From positions 1 through 32,378 of the forward strand of contig MU119655.1 of assembly GCA_014904845.1 (NCBI GenBank): a DNA stretch of 32,378 nt, given 5' to 3'. The position numbers and the translations under genes were made by a program. The stretch comes from Acephala macrosclerotiorum (Eukaryota; Ascomycota; Leotiomycetes; Helotiales; Mollisiaceae). Of the stretch, positions 1 to 11,736 are shown one piece after another. The notes under the pieces are model-generated. The model saw only the letters and a list, made by a program, of their open reading frames with translations. It was not told where the DNA came from and searched no databases. The stretch's first letter is position 1. Every line of letters begins with the position of its first letter.

Positions 1-188
1 TAGTCGAATGGGTGTGGATTGCGAGGAAAGGACGCAGGTAAGAGAGGCTTTGCTGGCTGCTTAGGCTCGCAATTGAAAGGCTCGTAGGAAACGTCTGTGA
101 TTGGCCCAAGGCTAAGGAGTATTTCCTCTAGGGATTGGGCCTTTTGCTTCTTTTGTGGGGTAGGTGGAGGAGAAGGCGACGACTCCAT
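1..188 (-). CDS. 5' end of an unrecognised gene, cut by the window edge
   Basis: An ATG at 188 opens a minus-strand frame that runs without a stop to base 1, giving 62 complete codons. The start MESSPSPPPTPQKKQK is a proline/lysine-rich low-complexity tail, followed by a more ordinary stretch (LEEILLSLGPITDVSYEP) and the end FPRNPHPFD at the edge. The gene is divergent from the NDT80 gene, and the two starts are 936 bp apart, so they may share a promoter region. I do not recognise the product. The final motif faintly recalls the start of fungal PiggyBac-derived transposase-like proteins, but that is memory only. The rest of the gene lies outside the window. Confidence 0.55.
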   Translation of the reverse strand, partial: MESSPSPPPTPQKKQKAQSLEEILLSLGPITDVSYEPFNCEPKQPAKPLLPASFPRNPHPFD

Positions 189-1124
189 TAGTAAAGCGCG
201 TATGTTAGTGAGAAACTGGCGGACGCGATTCTATGAGAATAATGTAGCTTACTAACAAATTTGTATGTAAAGATACATAATTTTATGCGGTGCTGTCTGT
301 GCGGACCTCCCCTGCTTAGCGTGGACCATGTCTCAGCAGACGAGGGGATAACCCTTCCTTTCGTCTCATCACCACTCACCCTCTCCACTCAGAGTGCGGG
401 GAGAGTCGACTGAATTTGGAGTCAGTACTACTCTACTCCCACTTCCCCTCCACCAGCGGGCTGGTCGTCGACAACGCGCTTGCTCTGACCTGGGCACGTC
501 GCGCAGCCACTATTGAGATCTTTCGGTTACGGTGCAGTGGTTGTTCTGAGCCCCGCGATAGACGAACGAGAGGGAGTCGTGAGAATAGAAGTAGTCGCGA
601 GCGAATGAGCAGGCAGCAGAGTTGCAAATGACTGAAGGTAAGCAACTTCTTTTCGAAAGTGCATCTCAATATAAGGTTATGGTTTCGCTGGGTTTTGCTC
701 TCCAATTCCAGCACCGGCAGAAGTGTTGATGGGCTGTGCTCTTGAAGTATCAAGTACTCCCCAATTCGGTCAATAGTTGTTTCTTTTTCCTGTTCTATGT
801 ACGAGCATCAGATTTGGTCGTGGTGCATTGTTCTGCTCTACGCCTATTGGTGTCACAACTCCAGATAATTACAAGTGTATCCTCTCTGTCAAACGGGATC
901 TCCAGTAGATGCCGCCGTGGTACCACCTTCACTCACCCTGTCAATTAAGCACTTAGCAAGCCCCCCTGCAAGGATAATTCCCACATGCTGATGGCTCTGC
1001 TGCTGCGCTCATTCAACCCCTGTCGCTGCTCAATGACTGTTTTTCTGCTCCTTTACTATTCTCAATCTCTTTTGCTCGCACGTCTGAACTTTTTTTCCAT
1101 CAGTAACCTCCGGAAATTTACAAG
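189..1124. other. Divergent promoter and long 5' leader of the NDT80-type gene
   Basis: This stretch separates the divergent starts at 188 (minus) and 1125 (plus). Its left part is ordinary sequence with CT-rich runs. Within it, 628-776 can be read as a short spliced upstream ORF: ATG ACT GAA G, then a good 74-nt GT-AG intron (638-711, donor GTAAGC, acceptor TTCCAG), then an in-frame stop at 774-776, giving 24 codons. Long leaders with small ORFs are common on fungal regulator genes, but transcription here is inferred. The longer ORFs in this stretch lack convincing starts or composition and were not called. Confidence 0.4.
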
Positions 1125-3497
1125 ATGGCCGATTCTAACCTTGGGCCCGATAGTTCTCACACCCTCCTCGCTCCACCTTTTAATGTCCTCGCAATCTGGT
1201 AATCTCCAAGATCTAGCCGCGTGTTCTGGCCATTCGCCATCGTGTATTATCGGATCGGATACAGAGCCTGACAGCTCTCAAAGACAGGAATACAACCAGC
1301 TGTCTCTGCCCTCTGACATGGGGCTTCGGTACGCACAACTTCCTGCTTCAGATGATGTTCGGTGAGTCTGCCTTTCATTGGTCATTGTTTTCGTGGCCGC
1401 CCAGCCAGCTGGGATGCTCGCGCCTACGGAATTCCCGTGCACCGTTCTTGTTTCAACCTCCCAAACCGCTTATCGTGGTCCTGAGATAGCTCCGCCCAAG
1501 ATATCGGAATGTTCACGAAATGCCACGAATCTGCCTCCATGTCAACGGTGGTAAGCCGTTGCACGGCTTAAGCCTCACCCTGTCTGACTGTTCAATCCCG
1601 CTTCTGCATCACAAGAGCAGTCCCCTCTTCCTTGTACCACCCAAGATTGAGTTGGCTGTCCTACCTATGCAGTCCAACTGGGCATCGATGCCGATGGAAT
1701 GTTACCTTGTCTATGGATATCTTTGAACCTTGAATGCTGTTTTACTGTCATGCACGTTGTGGCTGATTGATAGCTCAGATTTAGTGCCGACTCCGGTACT
1801 TCAAACTCCCCTGTATACGCCATTGATTCTGCGGTACAGAATAGCTCCCAGTCATCGACATTGACGTTTTCTCCATATACCAATTTATACCAACCGACAT
1901 TGAGCGGTTCCACGTACACAAGCGGCGGCAGCTCATACTTTTCTCCGAGCTCTTCAATATTCTCTTCTATGCCTGATCTCAAGCCAAGGCTAGGCTCCTA
2001 GTACGTACTCCTTGTCTTCTTTTATGATCTGAGTACACGATCAACCTCTGTGATCAGATAATAATGAAATATTTCCACAGTACGACCTCCGGGCTGGCAT
2101 CATTATCCCGTTCCCCAGCCTTACCTCATCCAACCTCCCCAATAAGTGCTCGTGATATATACGGGAGTGCAACACCAAATTTGCGCCGCACAGATCACTT
2201 TACCAGATCCCCATCCCTTTCTGGTACACTCAGAGGCGTGCCCTTGTCACCAACATCGACAAGCGGATTCACAAGTCCTATTGGAAATATGGACGGCTCT
2301 TTGGGAGGGTCGGCTTGTCCCCCTCTCTTCCCTACAGAAGTTATCTATTCACTCCAAACCTCAGATGGTCAAATTATCAAACCAGAGATCTTTGGAAGAA
2401 TCGACAAGGGATTCTTCATGGCCGATAACGACTGGACATGCTACCGCAGGAATTACTTCTCCCTGAATTGCAGTTACACCCTCACCCCTACCATTCCAAC
2501 TGGTAGCATGTACCTCGTACAACACGGTGTTGCTGGACCACAAGTTAACGGCTTCGCCATGTCAATAGCCGCCGTCGTCGACGGCAAAGATGGAAAAGCC
2601 ATCGAACTCGTCCAACACACACCAAAGCGAGACAAAGGTCCACAAGAAAAGCCGGCCAGAATTCAACTCGCTCCTCGGGCCTCCGCCTCACATGCCATGT
2701 ATGGCGACAGTGGAAGATCCTCTCTCTATGACCCTCAGGGCTTCAACTCAAATCCCTCTCAACCAGCAGTCGAGGCAACATTCGAACGCATCCAATTCAA
2801 AAACGCCACTGCTAATAACGGCAAACGGCGAGCAGCTCAACAATACTACCATCTCCTCGTCGAGCTCTTCGCAGATATCGGCGGCTCACACTCCTCCGAT
2901 CGCTGGGTCAAAATCGCTTCTCGCATGTCCGCTCAAATGGTTGTCCGCGGTCGCTCACCAGGCCACTACCAATCCGAACGTCGAGGCAGCAACACTTCAT
3001 CTGGTCCCGGCGGCTCTGGAGGCGGAGGAGCGGGCTCCTACACTCCTTCTGGAGGAGCAGCAAGGGCTCCTGGCGATATGAGCATGTCTGGCTCTTCCTC
3101 TATGCTCTCTGGACCTGGATACTCGAACTCCTACGATAATCGATCACATCATTATCGTTCTCACATCGCTCCCCTCCAAATCCCAATGGAACCTACCCTC
3201 TCTGCCGAAGAAGCAAAAGGCATAGTCGAGTCACCAGATTATGTGTACTACCCAGGAGCGATATATGAGGGACATGAAGATCGGTTTTTGCACTTGCCAA
3301 GTATGGCGGCTTATACGACGTCGAAAGTCAAAAGCGAGTATGGGAGTGGGGGGTATGTGTTGCCGAGTTTGACGAGTAGTCATGGTGGTGATGGTGTGTT
3401 TAGTGGGAGTAGGCATTGTGGGAGATGGGAGGGGATGGGGGAGAGTAAGGGTTACTTTCCTACGGCATTGATGCAGCAAGAGTTGAACATTACCTGA
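1125..3497 (+). CDS. vib-1: NDT80/PhoG-family transcription factor, VIB-1/XprG type
   Basis: Nuclear DNA-binding regulator. VIB-1 and XprG control secreted proteases, starvation responses and heterokaryon-incompatibility cell death. Proposed exons are 1125-1198, 1275-1361, 1785-2000 and 2081-3497; the phases agree and give 597 aa. Introns three (donor GTACGT, acceptor CCACAG) and two (GTGAGT/TTTAG, 423 nt, unusually long) look good. The first (GTAATC/GACAG) is the weakest, so the N-terminal 54 residues are uncertain. The last exon holds the NDT80 domain at roughly residues 214-430, with IDKGFFMADNDWTCYRRNYF, LVQHTPKRDKGP, ATANNGKRRAAQQYYHLLVE and MVVRGRSPGHYQSERR. Serine-rich linkers precede it. 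A Gly/Ser-rich tail follows and ends in a CGRWEG...YFPTALMQ segment. The family call is firm; the VIB-1 rather than FSD-1 subgroup is from memory. Confidence 0.9.
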
Positions 3498-4200
3498 TCT
3501 CCTTGCCACCCATCAACTTCAACTTCGACCTTCAACTCACCGCGGCGCCAGCCGAGGTCAGAATATTTCAACATCTTCTTCGCATCTATCGTTCAACATG
3601 CATTTTCGTTCTTTTCAACACGGGAATAATGGCACGGGTATTGGGCTTTGGGAATGGGGGAAAGGCGCATCAGGAATGGGTTGGTTATGGAATGGATACG
3701 GACAGATACCTATTTGAGCTCAGGCTTCAGCATCTTCAACAGTGAAGAAGCTGGCTGGAGCATTATTCGGGCTTTGGAACATGGCATATGGGAGGGAACT
3801 CAGGATGGAATCATGAGGGATATGGGTATGGGTATTCATTTGTTGGCTAAAAGTACGCTCGAGTGAGGAAGGAGTGTGTATCGCTCTTGCTAATCGCGGA
3901 GTGTGGATGTTGGGGTTCGTTTCCTTTCGGAGGATATTCTTTCCTTCTCTCCTTCATTTGTGCGCTTTGCTTGTGGTTGTGCTGATTTGACTCGTGTTGC
4001 TGTATCGCGGGTGGTTCAGTTGTTGAATTCGAGTGTTGGGAGTTGGTGTGAGGAGTGTGTGGTTTAGGATTTGTGTGTAGGGATGGATTCGAATGAGGAG
4101 AGGCGGTAGGAGTAATGCGATGGCAGTTGAGGTCGTAGAAAGTAGTTGCGAGGATGAAGTGATGGGTGAGGCGATAGTCAAATTCAGGCGGCATTGTGCA
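3498..4200 (+). other. Probable 3' UTR and flank of the NDT80-type gene
   Basis: There is no coding frame here that I can support. The sequence is rich in GT and GA runs, and the ORFs on both strands are low-complexity (for example runs of H, T and N on the minus strand). It most likely holds the 3' untranslated region of the upstream gene. I see no clear polyadenylation signal to place its end. Confidence 0.35.
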
Positions 4201-7120
4201 AACAACTTCTCGTTCCCGTAAACAGTGATGTGCCTTACGAAACCAGCCTGTCCCCGAAGAGTGTGCTTCTCAGATCACATCATATTTCGAATTCGATCCA
4301 AGCAAAATACGACTCCAGAGTTGTCCTTCGACTGTCTCGACTCTTTAATTAACGCGTGTACCATGTTCAGTTCGAGGAAGGAGCAAGGGAGGCGATACTT
4401 TGCTTGAAGCCTTGTTGCTCCTCTCTCTCAGCGCTACTAGATCTGCCATCATCATGCTGGACTCTTGATCGCGTTTGTTGATCAATTCTGCAATGTACAA
4501 GAGCGTAAGGGGCAGACGGTGGCCTAGTGTACTCTCTGCAACAGATATCGCGGGTAAAGTATGCCTGAAAGGTAATTCATACCAAGCCTGCCTGCAGAAG
4601 CAAAGTCTCTTCTCCAAAGGCCTATGTTGCAGAGTGTCTACAATCGAGTTTCGTATAGGGATCGCAATAGTCGCGTTTGGATTGTCGCTCTCGTCTCTAG
4701 AAGCGTGAAGTGAAGCCTGAATTGAATTCGAATTCGTGTAACATGGAAATATTAAGGTAGGAATCAACGGATGGAATTGGTAGCAGAATCCATCCAATCT
4801 TGCCATAACTCGGGGCTCTGAAGTCTGCGAAATAGTGCTGAAGAGACGTCGCAATCTGCTCATGTTCCTGATTGGCTGATGTATGTTTATGTGATCTCGC
4901 GCAACCCCAGAAGTCTTTGCACATCTTTGAGCGAGCTGCATAATCTGCATTCATTTTCGGACACAGCGACACGCAACCATCACTTCAGATCGAAGCACAA
5001 TTCTCGCCATGAGCGCTGCTTTAGGGCCTCCATCCCGTCCAGCGTCTCTGCCTTAGAGAACGGAGCGAATTAAGAGACCGCGGTCGACTTAGGTATTGGA
5101 GTGTTCACTCCAGCCGCCAGCAAACTTCACTACCCGATCGACGTCGAAGGTTCAGCAAGGCACCGCAGGCCCGGATGGGTACGGTATGACACAGAGAAGA
5201 GTACTACAGCGTTGTCCCTGTAGTATGGAAGATGAGAGGTGAGCCTTGAGTCCAGCTGAGTACTCCTTAATTGTCCGTTGAAGGCCTGACTCCTCGCCAA
5301 CCAGCCTCCAACGCTCCTGTCTCCATCTTTTCTCTTCTTCAATTTCTTCTTGCTTAGATCACGATGGCAAAATCTCCCCAGCCCTGCGGTAGCTAATGTG
5401 TTTTTGTCGGCCAGGTTCTCCTTCGTAGCTGCCGAATCGTTCTCCTTCCAACTCCGAACCTTCCTCTTACTCGACATCTACACCAGGCAACGACTCTCCA
5501 TGGTAACAATCCATCCTATACCCACCTGCTGCTGGATTCGGGGTTTGCAGGGTTGGGTATTTCAAATAAGGATAAGAATACAATAAAGGCAGAGAAGATG
5601 TCATGGAGCAAATAAGTCTAGGCGGTGGACATGCTGCAATATATACACTTGGAGACACAATAGAGCCCTTCGGGTAAGACACGCGGATGTCTACAAACGG
5701 CCTTATGGTCCAGTGCTTCTGTCAGACTCTAGTCCCAGAGGCCAGTATATTGAGCTCTTCTGATGAAGAAACGAGGCTAGGTTCGGCCAACGATCTTTCC
5801 CCCCCTCATTACTACTTCAGGGGACGCTTTTGGCCTTTCAATATATGGAGCATAGCTTGTTGTTTTAGTAAGCTCTCTTATCAACGTTTTGGCAAGCAGC
5901 TGAAAGGATCAACTGTTCGATCCTAGTACCAGATGGCTTTGTTGAATCGAATCGACTTGCAAGTTGATGTCAAAGACTCTAAACCTATCGTTCGCTCTGC
6001 CTTAGTAGGTCTTTATATGCTTCGAGCGCTTTTCTTCTTTTGACTTGCTTTCAATTTCAGGGGAATTGATATTCTCGGGTTTCCTCCATGAGGAAAGATG
6101 GGTATTTCCCGTGTGGCTTCCTCGCTTACCCCATTCTTAAACACTTTTCTTTTTTGGAAATCTTCTCTTCTCTGCAGCACCTTTGTTCTTCATTCCTCTA
6201 CATATTCATCGCCCTCTCTCCAAAAACTCTCCACTGCCTCTAAGATTCTGAAAGATGGTCGTCCTATTAAGGTTTCCACAATCCAAGATTTCTTAGTTCT
6301 TCTCCCCCTGAAAATGCCGCAGCCCAAGACCGTGCACACCCAATCATCTATTCTCCTCTCTCGGTTGATCCGGCAAGATATCCCACTGCTTACGAAGTAC
6401 AGGGCCTTTTAATTGTTGCGCGAGAGCAGATATGTCCAAATTCTGTCGAAAATCCGAGTGGTCTGCCCATCATCTGTCCAGAATATCTCTTTTTGGTCTG
6501 CAATTGGGTAATCTGGGTGGCGATGTTTAACAATTAAAGGGTCCTGTATTTAGTATGGCGATCCCACTACCGCGAAGCATTTGTATTCGCTGTTGCAACG
6601 ACGTGGAAAGTACGAGGCTGGCTTTCAGCATGCCAAAATGGTCTGATGGAGGTCTAGACCGCTCTTTTCGCCTGGACTGGCGTCGAAGCGACAGCCACCT
6701 CATCTCCTTTGAGCTACCCCTCGTGAATTGTTGTATGGTCAGGATGGAAGACTGATGACAGGGATAGAGTATGTTTCTTTAGCTGTGCTATGTCACGTGG
6801 CTTCAAGTATATCGCATCACGCTTGCAATCGTGTCTCATATGGCGGAGAAGAAAGATCGTCGCAGCGCGTCATCCGAATGCGGAGCAACTAGCTCCAGGC
6901 ACTGAAAACTACAAGATGCAACGCTCTCAAGATGCAGCCTCTGATTTCAATCTCGAACTTCTCACTTTGCCCGCCCAACGAAGTCTTCCACCGGCCCCTG
7001 GTCGAGCTCATCACCAGCTCCCAAACAAGAAGTGACAACAATAACTACCGCCACCATATGCGACACCATTGCACGTCCGCGACTTCCTAATGGGCCCATG
7101 AAAGATTAAAACTCCACCGA
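4201..7120. other. Gene-poor stretch, with a possible decayed frame at 6277-7035
   Basis: No recognisable gene lies here. Two minus-strand ORFs (4345-4950 and 5130-5477) have no motif; the second starts with a real ATG and a lysine-rich N-terminus, so a small hypothetical gene cannot be excluded. On the plus strand one frame from about 6277 to 7035 reads as protein-like segments (for example HPIIYSPLSVDPARYPTAYE, then HYREAFVFAVATTWKVRGWL) interrupted by TAA, TAG and TGA stops. That could be a dead gene, but I cannot name it. Confidence 0.3.
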
Positions 7121-8174
7121 CTACATCAATGGATGCATTCTTTCCATCAACTCCGAGAGTCCACCCTCTTCATCTTCTCCGTCTTTATGGCCCTCTCCAA
7201 CCTCCCCATCATCTTCCGCAACAGCATCACCTTGCAGACTCGGGAAGCGTAAGGGCCAGACCACCTTCCACAGTCTCATTAATACTCTCAGACCTCCAAC
7301 ACTAGTATGTTGCAGGTAATAGAGCTCAACCTTACCAATAGATCCAAGTCCTCATCCCCAAGTACAGAGCCATTTCTGATATACTTGCGAGCGTTCTTCA
7401 ACAGAAACTCTTCCTTCAGTTGATCAATGCGGGCCATGCAATGCTCATTTCCCTCATAACCCTCTTGAGAAGGAATCTGGCGTTCGAAACAACGGCAGAG
7501 CTCGTCAAGGGGTATAACCTCATTACAGCCAATATTCTCATAGCTGCTGCAAAGACTGTACACTCGTTTAGCTGCGAGAGACATAAAGCACTCAGCACCT
7601 TGCTTCTAAGCAGTCTTGAGTCCATCTTATTGCAAAACTCGACGACTACAGGGTAGCAACAGGTATAATAGAGAGATTTCAGTTACTCACTCTGAACAAC
7701 ACGTCTGGCGCTTCGCTCTTACCCCCCAAGCTGGTAAGTGTTGACAATAGCGAACAAATGACAGTGGGAGCGAAGGATAGTCAAGCAGCTTGTAGCGACA
7801 AGAGTTGCTTACGGGGCAGATCTTGTTCTTGCATTCGAGACAGGGTTTGAGAAGCTCCACACGGTCCTCGGCGCACTCGCAAAGAACCTGGCGCAAGAGG
7901 TGGAGGAGTCAAATCGTTGGAGGTGGCTTCGCAGTTAATGAGTCACTTACCAGGAAGCTAGTCCCGTCTCATGGGGGTGAATTGCCCAGGGCATCAGAAA
8001 CGGAAGGACTCTCGGGAGCCGCTATTGTTTAATACTCAATGATTATTTGACGTATAAATATAAGGGCAGAGTACGCCGAAGCCAAAGCCTTCAAGTGATT
8101 CTCTTTCTCTCGGTTTCAAGTCTTACGTTTGACCTATCACCATCCACCAATGCACTGTGTCCCTTAGACAACAT
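7121..8174 (-). pseudogene. Cys-rich tandem family, member D (5' part broken)
   Basis: Fourth copy of the cysteine-rich family, 158 bp downstream of member C. Three 3' exons are consistent: 7887-7813, carrying CxC and then PCLECKNKICP; 7605-7336, carrying MSLAAKRVYSLC and CRC; and 7264-7121, an acidic tail ending at TAG 7123-7121. All their joins are phase 0. The exon ends DLDLL/GTAAGG and KICP/GTAAGC match the exon ends of member C. The exon expected upstream (ending at 7951, donor GTAAGT) has TAA at 8031-8029 and TGA at 7971-7969 in the required frame. The only nearby ATG, at 8174, is in a different frame. It also lacks the YTCxCG exon seen in C. I read it as a decayed paralogue; an unusual upstream splice pattern is the alternative. 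Confidence 0.6.
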
Positions 8175-8332
8175 GTTACTCAGAGGCGCCTTTTGTGAAA
8201 AATTCTTTTGGTGCTACTTGCAAATATGCAAATGCTGTGAGACTACAATTTCCCGTTCTCATCCAAGTGTCCAGTCCTACATGGAAGTCAAACAAATCGT
8301 TTCATCCTTCCTGATACCCCTCAAACTCAACC

Positions 8333-9660
8333 TCATCCTCGGACCTCGGTGCCGTCATTTTCCTCATCTCTATCGCTGACTTCATGTGCGATGGAGAGTT
8401 CTTCATCGGTGGTTTGCCAGATGGCCGAGCTGGAATCGCCGTTATCGTCATCATCATCATCATCATCTAGGTTGTGCTCAACCTCAGACTCAGGAAAGAA
8501 CTCAAGCTTCAGAAAGTAGCCACAAAAGCCGTTATCCCAATCGTTCCCAACAGGGCCCCAAGCATCGTCATTACCCCATCCCCATGGGACTTTTCCAGTA
8601 TGCTCAAATGAGCTTACCTTCGGAATCCCCATCTCGATGGTGAGAATTCTGTTATCTCTATTGAGGGTATAGGGCTTGCAGATCCCATAACAAAGTCTGC
8701 AAATTCGTGGGGCCCGAGGACCAGATTCTTCGCCGCAGTCGCATGTATACTCCTAATATAAATAAGTATGGGAGTTTGTCGGGGCTTTGAGGAAGGGTTT
8801 GAGACTTACCAACAACGGGAATTCCTCGTAGTCTCGGAAAGGTCTAACTTCCTGCCTTACGTTGTCTCTTTTCATTTCCTCGCAGAGCTCGTCGAAACAC
8901 GTCTTGCAATGACGTCCTGTTTTCTTCTTTTCTTCGGAAGGAGGGAGGTATGAGTATATGCAAGTACAGGTCGTGTCGAGATCGTAGCATACTTCGTTCT
9001 CGAGACAAGTGAGGCAGGGGCTGTAGACTCGTTTTGCGGAAAGGGAAGTAAAGCGGAGATAATCGCGGGTCTTGGTTGTTTCTTCGGAGGCTGAGATACA
9101 GAAGGATAGGATTGAATGTGCCGTTGTCTATTCATAGAAAGTCAGCGAAGCGCTCTTAAAAGAGGCACTTTACTCTGAGCTGTGAGATTCGACAACACGT
9201 CGCACGTGGCAGTGAAGGCATGAAGTGTGGTTGGACGGGAAAGGGCGTGGCAGGGACTTACGGGATATATCTCCTTGTGACATCTATGACATCTTGATAT
9301 CATTCCTGGAGGCTCAGAAAGGTCAGGTTCCGCCAGGCTGAGGACTCGGTCATAAGTTATGGTGCTTAGCTGGAAGTCGATTGTCGAGAGAATGGTACGA
9401 AGCAGGGGCCTCTTTATAGCCAGTGCAATACGCGCAAGGCTCCTGGCAACTAGAGAGCCATTGCAAACTCGTAGGGAGACTCCGACCGCGTCAGGCGAGA
9501 GCATCATTTTATTTTCAAGCGGATCGGTATTCGCAATTGCAGTTGCGACGGAAATAGAATTTGCGCCAGCTTTGTTTCTTGCAAGAATGGCTTTCTCAAT
9601 TCGATTGAGATAGTGCATGATCTTAAGAGATCGCGCAGCGCGAGCTTCAGTATCTTCCAT
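8333..9660 (-). CDS. Cys-rich, probably zinc-binding protein; intact member C of a tandem family
   Basis: The only copy that reads from ATG to stop. Exons are 9660-9262, 9127-8810 and 8752-8333, all joined in phase 0 by introns of 134 nt (GTAAGT, branch CTGAC) and 57 nt (GTAAGT), giving 378 aa. Residues 1-120 are mostly helical-looking with no motif. Then come CHRC (124-127), SLSAKRVYSPCLTC (161-174), CTC (187-189), CKTC (207-210), YTCDCG (241-246) and CRLCYGIC (257-264), a spacing that suggests bound zinc. WDNGFCGYFLKL follows at about 311-322, then eight aspartates and an acidic tail. The copies on either side share the Cys pattern, the AKRV segment and the intron positions. A GTAAGC after MGIPK could be another donor, but the frame stays open. 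I do not recognise the family; it is not a classical RING or C2H2 pattern. Confidence 0.75.
8443..8467 (-). repeat. GAT/ATC trinucleotide run encoding poly-Asp in member C
   Basis: A short run of cat/tca triplets on the plus strand encodes eight consecutive aspartates in the acidic tail of member C. It is a coding microsatellite and could vary in length between strains. Confidence 0.7.
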
Positions 9661-9989
9661 CTTGGTACGGATAAGAAGTGCAATGAAAAAATTTCTGTTA
9701 TGAAGAGCAGTATCAGAGTCGAGGATGGTTCGAGTAAGGGTGCAAGTGAGGTTGGAATTGGTCAATGCTTAGTTGGGATGTAGAAGGTCTAGTAAACTCA
9801 CGTGGGTGGTGAATTGCTCTGGTTTGGATTATGAGTTGTTAGCTATAGCGAGTCCTTGTCGTCGGATGCGTTGTCAGGAAGCTACATCTAGATATACTAG
9901 TAAACGATTGATTCATTTCACGGCCTCATTTCATCTTGTCTTCCAAATATTTAATTCAAGTGTCATCATGTGCTCCCAAATATGCTATG

Positions 9990-11132
9990 CTATGAAGCTT
10001 CTTTTGATTTGATGGCTTCAATTGTCTCCTTGACAGTCCGCACATTCCTATTGTCCAGTTTTAAAAAGAACGGACAATAACCATTCTCCCACTGCTTAGT
10101 CCTCACGACAATAGGACATTCAGCCTCATCATGCTCAAGGACCTCATGCAAATGATATCTTCTCGACCTGGTCCTCGTCCTCACTGTCGAATCTGATCCT
10201 CTCCACATAGGCTGTGTCCCATTTCAATGCGTATGGATGGCACTCTCTGTAGGAAAGCCTGCAGTAATTCTTGTATTTTCCGGGATCATCTGAACGAAAA
10301 CAAAAACAGCGCAGTCTTTGCACTGAAATCTAATGGCACGATGATACCCTGTATTTGGCAAGATACGGGGGCACTCGCAAAAGCGGGTTGAAGATGCTAG
10401 TTCCACTACACAACCGGGGCCACAGCATGAGCGGGTGCACTGTGCCATCAATGATTGTGTCAACGGCAGTCTATCTCTGACTTGACTGCCCGTGACTCTG
10501 ATACAATGACCTTGAACCAGAATATTGTCACTAAAATTCTAGAGGCTCGCTAGCAATGTTTCTGATAAACTGGGAGTTTCGACTTGGTATCGCTGGGGAA
10601 GGAGAAAGATTGAGTAGAGGACTTGTGGACTAACCTGACAAGCTTGATGTCTGCATCGAATGCACTTTTCATATCTCTAGCCTTGTTGCTTACAAGTGCA
10701 CAAGCACACTCCGTGAACTAAGTTGAGGCTGTCTATTGGGAGCTTGATGCCCAGGTCGTGGAGCAGCTAGTCGATAGCTCGAATGGTTATGAGCGGGGCC
10801 AGGTTGCGAAGGACATAGACGAAATTCCACATGTGTGAGTCCGAAGATCCAACGGGTACTAGCGGTGCCCGGTCAACGATGTTGGTCGCGTTGGAAGTTA
10901 TCGACCAATGTTCATCCTCGCTGCTGTTATCCTCGACGTTGTTCCGTTCAGAGGCCGTACGATTGCTATTCGGGTCACTCTAATTGCTCTCAAGCTACTG
11001 AAGTACATGCGACATTCTCATGATAGCGGTAACCCATGTTTGAGACGATATTGCGCTCGAATTGCCTTCAAGAATGCTTCTCGGATCCTTGTCATCGACT
11101 AAAATCTGGCTGGCCAAGGCGGCGGATTCCAT
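9990..11132 (-). pseudogene. Cys-rich tandem family, member B (four in-frame TAG stops)
   Basis: Exon 1 (11132-10635) starts with an ATG and keeps one frame for 166 codons, but has TAG at 10997-10995, 10982-10980, 10769-10767 and 10679-10677. It ends YEKCIRCRHQACQ at a phase-0 donor, the same place as in the other copies. Exon 2 starts at 10538 after a 96-nt intron and carries NILVQGHCIRV, VRDRLPLTQSLMAQC and FCECPR...CKDC, which line up with exon 2 of member C. Beyond that the frame breaks: an RECHPYAL segment and QWENGYCPFFLKL (matching WDNGFCGYFLKL in C) lie in different frames, and the YTCxCG part is missing. The last frame stops at 9992-9990. All four nonsense codons fit CAG-to-TAG changes. 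Confidence 0.65.
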
Positions 11133-11736
11133 GTTGTAGAATTCTTGGGTGTTAGAATTTCGAAGTTCTGTGATATTATGTAAGGAGGTTATCAATGTGA
11201 CTGAGGAGGGGTGAGATTTCCGTTGTGATTTGAAAAGAAGACTTTGTTGTATAGTAGTTTGCAGGTCACGGCAAGCATAGTGAATTGGCCCGAAGCAACA
11301 ACACACCACGGCCTTGTTCCGAAAGCGATCGTATGCATATATCATATACAGTTTTCCTCCTATTCTTACAAGAAAAATTACATCATATTTGCCAGCGTCG
11401 CTCTTCATTGTTTTCGCGTTCTGCGAGGAATCCCAATAGCAGCTTTCGTATAAGTCGTATCGCCTAATCCAGGGGTCGAATCACACGAATACATATGCAG
11501 CTCTTCAGGAACACCTGATTGAGCTTCTCCTACCAAGGGTTCTCTCACAGAGAGCGTTGAAAGGAGTCAAAGAAAACTTCCATTCCATACACAACTCCAC
11601 TCCTATCCTTGCATTGGGCCCAAGTAACTTTATTACGGAAAGATCCTCCCAATGTGCCAAGAAAAGGCCATCCCGAGTTGTTCATGTCTAGAACTCAGAC
11701 TCGACCCCCAGCCTAAAATCCAACCAAAAACACCAC

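Noticed and set aside
4345..4950. 201-codon minus-strand ORF
   Set aside because: No motif, unusual composition and overlapping ORFs on the other strand; nothing supports translation.
5130..5477. 115-codon minus-strand ORF with a real ATG and basic N-terminus
   Set aside because: No homology or splice context I can recognise; noted inside the gene-poor stretch instead of called.
8110..8150. A 38-nt GTAAGA...TTGAAG segment that would join the ATG at 8174 to the frame of member D
   Set aside because: The phase fits, but 38 nt is below the usual minimum for fungal introns and the later in-frame TAA remains. Similar 34-35 nt candidates near 7302-7335 and 9787-9820 were dropped for the same reason.
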